Source of the DNA: Chloroflexi bacterium OHK40
GTDB lineage: Bacteria > Chloroflexota > Chloroflexia > Chloroflexales > Chloroflexaceae
Direction of reading: 5' to 3'
DNA: 35,685 nucleotides
NCBI GenBank assembly: GCA_004367505.1
Contig: SFCB01000211.1
Location: forward strand, 1-35,685
Below are positions 1 through 9,900 of the stretch, piece after piece. Numbering within the stretch: the stretch's first letter is position 1; each line of letters starts with the position of its first letter. The translations under genes and the position numbers were made by a program. The notes under the pieces were generated by a model. That model was not told the origin of the DNA. It was given only the letters and a program-made list of their open reading frames with translations, and did not search any database.

Positions 1-2
1 AG

Positions 3-314
3 CCCGAGGTGCTCCCTAACGCCGCCGCGATGGTGGCCCGCCTGCGGCGCATGCGTGAGCAGCGCCAGGATGCCCTGCCGCTTTCCCCGCGCCGCCAGCA
101 ACCGAACGGAGGCGAGCCACGCTTCGCGCCAGGCGATACGATCGTCTGCACACCCTACGGTCGTGGTGAGGTTGTCTCCAGCCGGGTCGAGGATGGCCGC
201 GAGCTGCTCGTGGTGCAGTTCGACGAGCACGGTGAGTTGACGATCGACGCCGCCGTCAGCGCGGCCCGCCTGGCCGACGAGCCGCCGAGCGCTACCGCAG
301 AACCCGACTTCTGA
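3..314 (+). CDS. C-terminal fragment of an unidentified protein with a Tudor/SH3-like end domain
   Basis: The frame is open to the left edge, so this is the end of a longer gene whose start lies outside the window. An Arg-rich, probably disordered stretch is followed by a small beta-barrel-like segment (GDTIVCTPYGRGEVVSSR then VVQFDEHG). That pattern resembles the Tudor-like domain closing PcrA/UvrD helicases (GD.V.H..FG.G.V....F). A helicase or other nucleic-acid enzyme is therefore possible, but the catalytic part is not visible and the assignment is weak. The gene ends 9 bases from the end of the convergent membrane gene on the other strand. Confidence 0.6.
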   Translation, partial: PEVLPNAAAMVARLRRMREQRQDALPLSPRRQQPNGGEPRFAPGDTIVCTPYGRGEVVSSRVEDGRELLVVQFDEHGELTIDAAVSAARLADEPPSATAEPDF

Positions 315-323
315 CCGATCGTG

Positions 324-1517
324 CTAAGCCACCCAGTAGCCGTTGGCGAAGAGCACGGTGTAGAGGGCGAGGAACGCAAGCGAGACGGCGGTGATCACGC
401 GGTCGACCCAGGGCTGGCCGCCCCAGCGGGCGAGCAGCACGAAGGCGGGGAAGAGCACCCACATGTAGCGGCGCTGGCTGAAGAGCAGCCCGGAGCTCAT
501 GGGGAGGAGGACCCCGAGCGTTATCAGCAGGCCCTCGGGCCAGCGTCGCTCGGCGAGCAGCCGGAGCCCGAGGCCGAGGAAGAGCAGGACGGTAAGGAAA
601 TCGAGCCACTCATTGAGGCCGAAGCGGCCCGAGGCCAGGGCAGCGCCCCATCCGCCCGGCGGTACCCGGAAGAGCTCAGCGATGAGCGCCAACGGCGATT
701 GGGGCTCCCGCTCCCAGGCCGCCGAGGCGCGCAGGAAGGCGAGCGGGTCGCCGAAGCGGAGCTGCAAGAAGAGCATGAAGGCGAGTGTGCCAAGGGGCAC
801 CAGGCAGACGAGGGCGGCGCCGAGGAGCGGTGGCCGATCGCCCGCGCGGCGCTGGCGCCACCACTCCGCCAGGAGTACCGGCATCATTGTGATGCCGACG
901 AGCCGCGTGAGCGCCCCGGCCATACCGAGGAGCGCGCTGCTCTCCCAGAGACGGTTGCGGGCCAGCGCGAGGGCCCCGATCGAGCAGAGCAGGTAGAGCG
1001 ACTCGGTGTAGATCGCCGAGCCGAAGAGTGACGCGGGGAAGATCAGCAGGTACCAGACGGCCCGCTCGGCCACGGCGGGGCCCCACTCGGCATCGGTAAG
1101 GCGGTAGAGTAGCACCATGGCTCCGAGCAGGGCGGCGTTGCTGATGAGCACGCCGGCCAGCGCCACGTCGCCGGTGAGCGTAGCGAGGGCTCGCATCAGC
1201 AGGGGCAGCAGGGGCCAGAAGGCGGTTGAGGGGAAGGGCTCGGCCTCGTTCTGGTAGCCCTCCTCGGCGATGCTCACGTAGAAGCCTGTGTCCCAGCGAC
1301 TGGCGAACACATCGAGCAGCAGGTTGTCGGTGCCGCGCAGATGGTAGGCGTTCGGATCATCGGGCAGGAGGGCGCCACCCACATAGGCCACGGCGAAGAG
1401 CAGGCTACGGCTCAGGGCAAAGGCGGCCAGCGGTACCCAGAGCCAGCGGGCCACCCGCAGCCGCGCCCAGAGCGCGACGTGTGGCCGGGATGTACCCGCC
1501 TCGAGTGGCGTTTCCAT
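324..1517 (-). CDS. PIG-V-type membrane mannosyltransferase-like protein
   Basis: A 397-residue polytopic membrane protein with about nine to ten hydrophobic segments. After the first membrane segment comes the motif DVFASRWDTGFYVSIAEEGY, followed by FPSTAFWPLLPLLMRAL and later FPASLFGSAIYTESLYLL. These three blocks are the recognisable pattern of the PIG-V family (GPI mannosyltransferase 2-like, GT-C fold), where an acidic loop after the first helix serves catalysis. Bacterial members are thought to move a sugar from a polyprenyl-phosphate donor onto an external acceptor; the acceptor here is unknown. The start at the ATG at 1517 is preceded by a G-rich stretch. A second membrane glycosyltransferase-like gene (2308-3825) lies nearby, so the two may decorate surface proteins or glycolipids. 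Confidence 0.75.
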   Translation of the reverse strand: METPLEAGTSRPHVALWARLRVARWLWVPLAAFALSRSLLFAVAYVGGALLPDDPNAYHLRGTDNLLLDVFASRWDTGFYVSIAEEGYQNEAEPFPSTAFWPLLPLLMRALATLTGDVALAGVLISNAALLGAMVLLYRLTDAEWGPAVAERAVWYLLIFPASLFGSAIYTESLYLLCSIGALALARNRLWESSALLGMAGALTRLVGITMMPVLLAEWWRQRRAGDRPPLLGAALVCLVPLGTLAFMLFLQLRFGDPLAFLRASAAWEREPQSPLALIAELFRVPPGGWGAALASGRFGLNEWLDFLTVLLFLGLGLRLLAERRWPEGLLITLGVLLPMSSGLLFSQRRYMWVLFPAFVLLARWGGQPWVDRVITAVSLAFLALYTVLFANGYWVA

Positions 1518-1543
1518 AGCACCCCCATCCCTTCAGATGATGG

Positions 1544-1577
1544 CACAGGGCGTGGCGGCCCGCCGCCACGCCCTGTG
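1544..1577 (-). terminator. Perfect 15-bp hairpin between two minus-strand genes
   Basis: The arms at 1544-1558 and 1563-1577 are perfectly complementary (CACAGGGCGTGGCGG and its complement) around a 4-base loop. The hairpin lies 27 bases upstream of the ATG of the PIG-V-like gene and 135 bases past the stop of the small exported protein. No U-tract follows on either strand. It may end transcription from upstream or shape the leader of the glycosyltransferase mRNA. Confidence 0.5.
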
Positions 1578-1711
1578 TATGATACCGCAGCCGGCTAGAT
1601 GGAACTACCTTGAAGCGCCCGGCTACGGGGACGGGACCCGCTCGTTCGGCACCGGGGAGGCGTAGCACACCGCGTTCCCGCGCATGCGACGATCGCTAGT
1701 CGGGGTCCCAT

Positions 1712-2191
1712 TTAGCGTTTCAGGAGCGGCAGGTAGAGATCCTGCCCGGCGAGGCCGGCTGGCAGGCTGAAGGTGAGGAGCGTCTCATCGCCCTCTCGCG
1801 ATCGCTCAGCCGCGCCGGCGATCAGCTCGAAGCGGGTTGAGGCGCTGCCGCCGCCCGCGCTCGCCGTGATGCGGTAGACACCCACATCGGCATCGCCGGT
1901 GCTGATGATCACCACGAAGCTGCCCGTGTCGCCGACATTTACAGAGCCGAGCGTCACGCCGTTGGCGGCGATCGTTCCAGGCTGGCCCGCCGGGAAGTTA
2001 TAACCCGTGATCGTAAAGAAGCTCCCGGGCGCGCCATCCGGGTAGTTGACGGTTAGCACCGGTGCGGAGCCGTAGGCCCCGGCGAAGAGCCGCCAGCTGA
2101 AAGTCTCGTGGGGGAGCGCCACAAAGGGCACCAGCAGCAGCCCCGAAAGGACGATCGTGAGTGCAACAATCAGCCGTTTCCATGTTTGCAT
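1712..2191 (-). CDS. Small exported protein with an IPT/TIG-like beta-sandwich
   Basis: 159 residues from the ATG at 2191, which has GAGAAAGG eight bases upstream; an in-frame GTG at 2218 would add nine residues but lacks a comparable site. The N-terminus (TWKRLIVALTIVLSGLLLVPF) is a signal peptide or single anchor. The rest is a beta-rich domain with the pattern PVLTVNYPDGAPGSFFTITGYNF, typical of IPT/TIG or Ig-like folds in which a new strand begins GxxVTITGxxF. The C-terminus ends in a short hydrophobic run and LLKR. No catalytic residues are visible; a surface binding or structural role is likely. Genus-specific function is unknown. Confidence 0.65.
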   Translation of the reverse strand: MQTWKRLIVALTIVLSGLLLVPFVALPHETFSWRLFAGAYGSAPVLTVNYPDGAPGSFFTITGYNFPAGQPGTIAANGVTLGSVNVGDTGSFVVIISTGDADVGVYRITASAGGGSASTRFELIAGAAERSREGDETLLTFSLPAGLAGQDLYLPLLKR

Positions 2192-2307
2192 ACGGAGGGC
2201 CTTTCTCTTAAAAGCCACACCATCCGTGGGGCGCCGTTCCTGGGAGCGAACGTGCCGCGTACCCTGTGTGGCTGCGTTGTGAAGACAACCTGCTCCTACG
2301 TGCGTGG

Positions 2308-3825
2308 TCAGGGGTGTGCGCGTGGGAGCACGCGGTAGATCGGCCCGGCAGGGTCGATGCGGTAATCGTCCAGCAATTCAGCCGTTGGTGCATCGATGTA
2401 CACCGGCCGCCGGTGCAACTCGCGGGCGATCAGTCGCTCCAGGTCCTCCGGGCGGATCAGGAAGCGATTGATCGCCGTGATGTCTGGCCGGCGGCTCTCA
2501 ACGAGCTGTAGGTACTCCACCAGCGGAACCGTCTCCCAGTAGCCGAGTACGAGCCCACCGGGCGCCACCACCTCCAGCACGGCCTCGCCGCGCTCCCGGG
2601 CGCTCCAATCGTTAGCCCGGCTCACCAGATGCCAGTTCCACCCCAGGGCAGCCACGACGGCCACCGTGAGGACGCCCCGGAGGAGCCGCAGTTCGGCCTG
2701 TCCGCCGTTGTCCCGGCTCACCCAGGTAAGGAGTTGCTGGTAGCCTACCCCGGCCCAGAGCGCCCAGACGAGGTAGGTGGGCAGGTACATGGTGTTCTTG
2801 TCCACCACGCGGTAGCCGATATAGAAGCACGCGTTGGCGAGGAACATGAGCGCGAGCGCGAGACCGAGCCAGCGGTCGCGGCGCAGCAGCGCCGCCACTC
2901 CGAGCAAGCCCGGGCCGACGCCAACGGCGAAGAAACTCCGGAAGAGCTGGGCGCCGTAGGCCCCCGCCTCGCGCAGCCAGCCGGCCGGGCTGTAGCCGAG
3001 CATCTGTTCCGCGAACGAACGCCCGGTGATCAGCCACCAGAGTTGCTGGGGCTGCAGCAGGTTCACCGGGGAAAAGACGCCTGCCGCGTCGTACATGCCG
3101 ACGTAGTTGAAGGCGGGCTGGCCCAGGGAGCGGAGCGGAAGATAGAGGTAGACGGAGAGCCCGAGGAGCCCTCCCGCTACGGCAGCACCGATCGAGCGGG
3201 GAGCCAGCGCGCGGCGCGGTGCCGTCCCGACGACGAAGACGAGGCATGCTGGCACCAGCAGGGCTGTGGCCAGATGGTGACCCATACTCACGCCGCCGAC
3301 GAGCGCGAGCAGCCCCAGGCGCCGTGGGATCGGCTGCTCACGCCAGCGCAGCAGGAGCAGGATGATCCCGGCCATCAGGGCGGTGTGCAGGGTGTAGACT
3401 TCGGCGATTAGCGAGAGGGCCCAGAAGAACGGCGCTGTTGCCAGTAGCCCGAGTGCCCCGAAGGCGGCCCACGGCCCAACCCCCAGCCGGCGTAGCACTC
3501 GGTCGGCCAGGAGCACGGTTGTGGCCCCGCCCACCGCCGAGAGCAGGTTCATCCGGTAGCCCACATCGCCCACTGGGAGCTGCGCCCAGAGCCAGCCGAG
3601 CATCAGGTAGACGGGGTAGCCGGTGGCGCGCGTCAGGCCGCCGGTTGCCGCCGCCGTGGTCAGTTCCGCGCTATCCAGGTTGTAGATCGTCGGCGCCAGC
3701 GTGAGGGTGTAGAGGGCCATCGGCCCGACGAAAGCCGCAACACTGCGGACGTCGACCATCCCCAGGAGTTGCTGGAGGCTGTGCGGGCGGGCATGGCTCG
3801 GCTGAGCGGTGTGACGAATGACCAT
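2308..3825 (-). CDS. DUF2723 family membrane glycosyltransferase-like protein
   Basis: About 505 residues from the ATG at 3825; the frame is open further upstream, but that part is basic, not conserved-looking, and has no good start signal. The first membrane block reads ALYTLTLAPTIYNLDSAELTTAA, then TGYPVYLMLGWLWAQLPVGD. This is the DUF2723 (TMEM260-like) signature, in which the acidic DSAEL loop after helix 1 corresponds to the catalytic loop of GT-C enzymes. Many hydrophobic helices follow, with a soluble C-terminal domain of about 120 residues (LEVVAPGGLVLGYWETVPLVEYLQ). Eukaryotic TMEM260 is an O-mannosyltransferase; bacterial members are uncharacterised. The gene starts just after the hairpin that follows the giant oxidase gene, so O-glycosylation of exported neighbours is a reasonable guess. 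Confidence 0.78.
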   Translation of the reverse strand: MVIRHTAQPSHARPHSLQQLLGMVDVRSVAAFVGPMALYTLTLAPTIYNLDSAELTTAAATGGLTRATGYPVYLMLGWLWAQLPVGDVGYRMNLLSAVGGATTVLLADRVLRRLGVGPWAAFGALGLLATAPFFWALSLIAEVYTLHTALMAGIILLLLRWREQPIPRRLGLLALVGGVSMGHHLATALLVPACLVFVVGTAPRRALAPRSIGAAVAGGLLGLSVYLYLPLRSLGQPAFNYVGMYDAAGVFSPVNLLQPQQLWWLITGRSFAEQMLGYSPAGWLREAGAYGAQLFRSFFAVGVGPGLLGVAALLRRDRWLGLALALMFLANACFYIGYRVVDKNTMYLPTYLVWALWAGVGYQQLLTWVSRDNGGQAELRLLRGVLTVAVVAALGWNWHLVSRANDWSARERGEAVLEVVAPGGLVLGYWETVPLVEYLQLVESRRPDITAINRFLIRPEDLERLIARELHRRPVYIDAPTAELLDDYRIDPAGPIYRVLPRAHP

Positions 3826-3914
3826 ACAGGCTCGACGGTGTTGGCGTGGTCTCGTATGTAGAAACTTCAGTGGGAGCCAGAAGTTACGGGCTTGTTTCCG
3901 CAATGTGCGGGCCA

Positions 3915-3939
3915 GTGGGGTGGAGCGTGCCCACCCCAC
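3915..3939 (-). terminator. Hairpin after the giant oxidase gene
   Basis: A 9-bp perfect stem (GTGGGGTGG at 3915-3923, complement at 3931-3939) with a 7-base loop lies 19 bases past the stop codon of the oxidase gene, before the DUF2723 gene begins. There is no U-tract, as is common in GC-rich genomes. It probably separates the two transcription units. Confidence 0.5.
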
Positions 3940-3957
3940 CGGTTGTTGCGTGCCGGG

Positions 3958-6900
3958 CTATGGGAGATACTGGGTGCGAATATTCAGCATGTCGAAGCTG
4001 TCGGTGTAGCTTTTGGTCGGGTGGCTCAGGCTCACGCGCACGCGCAGCTCCCCGCTGCTCTGGCTCACGTAGCGCAGCGCCTCATTCTCCGGCGTTGCCG
4101 GGTCGTCTGCTACGGTGGCCGAGTGGGCCCCTTCCCAGGCGGTATGGGCGAAGGCTGGGCCATACACCTGGTCCCACGTACCGCTCTGGTAGTTCCAGAG
4201 ATACAGGCTCTGGGTCACCCCAGCCCGGCTGCCGCGCTCAACGAAGCTCACCTCGATCGTGCGCAGATCGCGCTGCCCGGCGGGAAGCATGAGCGTGCCA
4301 TAGCCATCGCTCATGTGTTCCCACTGGTTCAGGTCGTTGCGCAGGCGGCTCGATCGCAGCGTAAGCAGTTGGCCATCCTGATAGGCCAGCAGGTGGACAT
4401 AGCCCGCCGCGATGCCGCCTTTGGTGATCGTCCAGCGGCTCGGGCTGCTGACGAAGCTCGCTGGCGGAGAGCCGTGACCCGCCCCGTAGTTCACGTTGTA
4501 GATCCCCTCGGTCACGGCACTAGTATTGCCCGCCCGGTCGATCGCAACCACTTTGAGGGTTGTGGTGCCGCGCGCGGCGATCAGCACGGCCTGGTCGATC
4601 AGCGGGTGGCCTGTGGTGGCCGTCGGGGTACTGCCGTCCAGGGTATAGCGGAAGCGCGCGCCCGTTTCCGACTCGAGCTCCACGGGGATCGCCGAGTCGT
4701 AGCTGCCTGGCGGGGTGAGCAGCGTGGGCGCGGGGGGCGGGGTGGTGTCTACCGTGTTGTACTGCCCGAAGACAACTTCGAGCGAGGAGCCGTTGGCTGG
4801 TGCCACCAGCTTGAGCCGGGTGATCGGCGTACCGTTGGCCGCCAGAGGCGTGGTGCGGGTCCAGCCGGTAGGTGCCAGTACTTCCAGGTAGTAGGTGCGC
4901 CCGGCAGTTATTCGGAAGGCGGCATCGCCTGCGGGCCCGGTGACCAGTGTGCTCAGGACCGTCCGGTTGTTCCTGTCGTAGAGCACCACATTGCGGTTGG
5001 CCAGGGCGCCCTCGAACGGGTCCCACAGGCCGTCGCGGTCGTGGTCCTCGAAGACGCGCACCCCGACCGTGCTCAACTGGACGAAGCCGATTCGGGCGAT
5101 CCCAGTGGTGCCGGGGGCCACGGTGAGGTGCTGCGTGGGGCCCGTAGTGGGTGTCCAGGCAATCGTCGCGCCCGGCGGTGTCACCTCCACCTGGTAGCTA
5201 CGGGTCTGGCCATGGGCGGGGGCGATGTACCACGTGGCGCGGCCATCATTGCCAGTGGTGGTTTGAGCTACCACGCCGCCGTTGGCGTCGCGCAGAGTGG
5301 CCTGCCAGCCCACGAGTTTGCCTTCGCCACTCTCGCGCGTGCCATTGCGGTTGATGTCGTTGAAAGGCTCGGCCACCACCCAGTGGTTGGGGTTGTAGTA
5401 AGGCAGGGTGATCGTCTGCGCGCTATTGGCGAGCACCTCGGTGATGACGGTGTTGTCGTTGCAGGCGCTCACGCTTCCCGCCGTACCGGTTGCCACCGAG
5501 AGCAAGGGGGGCTTGCAGATCCAGTCGCGGCCAGCCCGGATCTGGACGATGTAGGTGCCGGGTAGCACACCCTGGATCTCGGGCGCCGGGTCATCGGCGG
5601 TGAAGCTTCCGGCGATACTGGTGCTACCGGTCAGCAACTGTGGCGGCAGATCGGTCGGCCCACCGTAGGCGCTGACGCGCCAGCCGCTCAGTGGCTCCTC
5701 GCCGCTATCGCGCACGCCGTTGTTGTTGCTATCGTTGAAGAGCGTGACACTCAGGCCCGCCCTGGGGGCGAACCCGGCGGAGAGTTCGATATCGTCGCCG
5801 GCGAGCGAGAGGTTCACCGGGTTCGGGCTGGTAGCGAAGTAGCCAGCCGCCGGGATGACCTCCAGGCTGTAGCTGCCTGGGCGCCGGTCGGCGAAGCTCA
5901 CCCGGCCATCGGCGCCGCTCGTGCTCGTAGCGAGGATGGTTCCACCCTGGCGGAGCCGCACGCTCCAGCCGGCCAGTGCCCCCTCGCCGCTGCCACGCAT
6001 GCCATCGCCATCGCCATCCTGGAAGAGGTCCAGGTGTACGGTCGAGAGCTTCACCAGGCCGAAGCTGCCCGTCACGAGGCTATTCTCCGCCTGGGCATCC
6101 ACCCGGAGCCTGGATGCCGTCGTGCTGCTGCGACCGGCGCCGGGTAGCACCTCCAGGTCGTACAGCCCGGCGCGCACATGGAAGCTAACGGAGCCGCTCG
6201 CATCGGTGGTCTGCGTGGCGATCACCCCGCCACCCGGGGCCAGCAGGTTCACCGCGATGCCGGCCACGCCTGCCTCGCCGTTGTTGCGGGTACTGCTCAT
6301 GTTCTGGTCGGCAAAGACGCTGGCGCTCACCGTCACCCGTTCGAGCGGCACGAGCGGGTGGGCCCCGCTCTGGTAGGGGTTGTCCTGCGCGGCGATGGCC
6401 GATGGTGCGTGCAGGGGCTGCGCTGGTGGCTGGCCGTAGACGCGGAAGATCCCCCAGAGCCCGCGCGACTCGAAGAAGTTCCGCTCGACCGAGCCATACT
6501 GATAATCGCCCGGGGCGTGCAGCATGCTGCCGGCGCTGTCCAGGTGCAGATTGAAGGAGCGGCCGACACTGACACCGCCCATGGCCCCCACCAGGCGCCC
6601 GTTGGGGTCGCCCGGGTCATCGAGCCAGGCGTGCCCGCCGATCTGGAAGACGTGCTGGCGAGGGCGGTCGCCCGTCTGGAGCAGACGCACCCGTACCGGA
6701 TCACCGGCATAGGCGCGCAGGATGGGGGTGGCCGGGTCGCCCCAGCGCCACGAACTGAAGAGTTGGGCGAGGTCGCTGCCAGTGAGCGGGTCTTCGTCGT
6801 CAGCGCCAGTTGCCACGCGCCCCAGGCGCTCGTGGAGCGGCTCGGTGCCGTAGTTGAAGCCCTTCTCGCCGATATTCTCATCGGCGCCCTCACCCGCCGG

Positions 6901-9900
6901 GTGGAGCGAGTTCACAGGCGCGCCCTCATCGTTGTGCTGTTCGTCGGGGGGCAGCACATCGTCTGGCTCGCGCACGAAGGAGCCGTCGGATCGGCGCAGA
7001 TTGAGGCCGTCCTGATAGAACACCGCGAGGTCGCGGAAGTCGGCCTGGCCTCGGACGCGCACATCCACATAGGCGCCATCGGTCACCGGCGCGCCGCTGA
7101 AGGGATCGTGGTACGTTGCACCTTTGGGGCCAACAACTAGCCCCGCGAGCAGGCCGTGGTGACGGTGACCACGCACGTCGCCGTACTCGAGCAGGTTGAC
7201 GGCGCCGAGCTCACCTGGCGTGACCTCGTCGGCGTACCAGCGGTAGGTGATGCTCCCGCCCGGGCCGACCGTCTGATCGCGGTTGTAGCCCACGGTGGCC
7301 CCATCGGAGCCGCGCACATCGTACTGGAGCAGCTGGGGGTGCAAACTCACGCGCAGCCCGCCCGGGGTACCCTCACTTGGCTCAGTGGGCATGTTCGGAT
7401 CGCCGTCGCGCACGCCGAGGGCGCCATGGCGCTCCTGCCAGCTCGGGCTGATCCGGTTGAGCAGAGTCACCTCCACACAGTCGCCCTCGTTCACCCGTAG
7501 CACCATGGGCTCGGGGTGGGCGGCATTGCGGGCCATCGCCTGCTCGACCGTCTCACCGGCGCGCACGGCGGTGTAGAGCAGGCCATAGGGGTCGTGGTAG
7601 TCGGCGCGGGTGTTGTAGGTGATCGGCGCGTCGTGGGCCACGACGGTAAAGCGCTTGACGGGCGCCTCAGGCACACAGGGAGTGCCGGGCTGGTTGGCCG
7701 GCGGTGGTGGGCTACCACTGGGCCGGAAGTTCACGTTGCCCGTCATGTCCTGCGGGCGGGTATCGGGCAGCGGCAGCAGGCCGTTGCGGTTCCGGCCATA
7801 AACGCGCAGCAGGCCCCAGGCGCCCTGGTAGATCCCGTCGGTGGCATTGAGGGTGTAGAGATAATCGCCACGGCAGTCCTCGTCCCAGCCGCAGCTCATC
7901 TGCGGTACCCTGGCGTTGAAAGCCTCGGAGATACCGATCGAGACGCTATTCACCAGTTGGGACCTAGGGTCGGCGGGCTCCTGGCGCCAGCGCATGCCGT
8001 GGATCTGGAAGGAGTGCTGTTCCTCCTGGGAGCCCTGGATGAGGCGGAACTGCACCGGGTCGCCAGCGTAAGCTTCGAGCAGCGGGGTTTTCGGATCGCC
8101 GAAGACGTGCGAACTGAAGACGTAGGCCGGGTCGACGGGCTGTCCGTTCACGCGGCGGCGCTCCTGCAGTGGGGCGTTGCGGTAGTTGATCGCGAAGGTG
8201 CCCGGGTCTTCGTCGGGGAGCATCTCCGGCATTTCCGGCGGGTTGATCGCAAAGTCGGGGTTGCGCAGGCGCTGGGCATTGCCCCAGGCGCCTGGCCGGA
8301 ACAGAGCGACGAAGTCCTGGATGGCCAGGCCGAACTCGCGGAAGTCGTCATTTGCGCCGGGGCCGATCAGGTCCATGCGGGCGCCGCGCGCTTCACCAGT
8401 GCAGGCGCTATCGCAGGGAGTGCCGTTGGCGGCACTGTTGATCGGCTGGTAGAACTCCCCGGTCACCGGGTTGCGGAAGTCGAAGCCGGCGGGCTCGACG
8501 ATCAAGGCGCCAAAGTTGCCACGGTTCTGGTCCACGGCGGCGAAGTGATGGTCGTGGGTGAAGACGGTACGCAGTTCGCTGTCGGCGTACCAGCGCTCGC
8601 GGATGGTCTGGCCGGGCCATTGCCCGCTCGACTGCGGGTGGAAGTCCGCAGGGGTGGGGAGCTGAAGGCGGCAGCCGGCCATGCTACAGCTTGCGTTCCC
8701 GGCGAGGATGTCATTCTTGAAGCGCGTCTGCAGCTGGGTAAAGGCAGCCTGCTGATAGTTCCAGCCGTTCGACGAGCCGTCGGAGGCGAGCACGTCGAAC
8801 TTCACCAGGTGGATGTGGCCCCCCATCATGTTGGTCTGGGTTAGCTGGACGAAGGCGTCGCCGCCGAACCAGTTGGGCAGGTAGTTGCTCAGGTTGAAGT
8901 TGATGCAGTCGCCCTGGTTCACGCGGATGAAGAGCGGCTCGGGGGCTCTGGTGCCGGCGAGGATTGCGTCGCGATCCTTGTCCAGCACGAGGATGCGGGC
9001 CTGGTTGTCGAACCAGCCGGCCTCGTTGTAGACGATCGGCAGCTGGATCAGCGAGACGTTGTAGGTCACCTCGCGGGCGCCGGGCGGGCATGGGTCGGTG
9101 AATGGCGCGCCGGGTTTGGCGCGGCCGCCGCTGAGCCGGGCCATGGCCGCCTCTTCGACGGCGAGCCGGGCGGCCAGATCAGGATTGAGGGTGGCGTCGA
9201 GGGCCTTGCCGGCAACCATGCGCAGGCCAGGGCTCACATCCTCGCGCTCGACGGTGCTCGGGTCGTCAGTTGCGCCATTGGGCTCGTAGATGCCGAGCGG
9301 GGGCTGGGGAGCGCGCCAGCCGAACTCGCCCGGGATGAAGCGTGGAAAGCCGGGCTGCTCGGCGCTGGCCGCCGGGGGCGTGTAGCCGTTGAGGTTGCCC
9401 GAGGGGAGCGGCTGGAGCGTGCGCACCCGAATGCCATCGGGAGTGCTCATGCTGCCGTCCTCGATGACGTCGTGTACGCGCAGCAAGGCCCAGAAGCCAG
9501 CGGCGAAGTGGGGGTAGAGGTGACAGTGGAAGATCGAGTCGCCGACGGTGCCGGGGAGGCTGCCCGCGCCGCCGATCAGGTCGGCCGTGAAACTGTCGCC
9601 CGGGCCGAAGGTCTGCGAGTCGATGATCGTGGAGTCGGAATCGTCGGGCTGGGCCCGCCACTGGTTGGCGTGGAGGTGGAAGACATGGGTCTCATAGGTC
9701 ATCGTCAGGGCGTAGCGCAGCTTGAAGCGGTCCCAGCGGTACGCCCGGGTAACATTGGCCGTCCAGCAACTCTCGGAGGTGAAGCCGGGGGTGCCGAGGC
9801 CACAGTCCTCGGGATCAGGTTCGCCGCCGTCGGCCCAGGCGGGCAGCCAGGGGCCTTCACCCGAGGCAAGCTTGACGAGGCCAGGGTCGCCGTAGACCCA

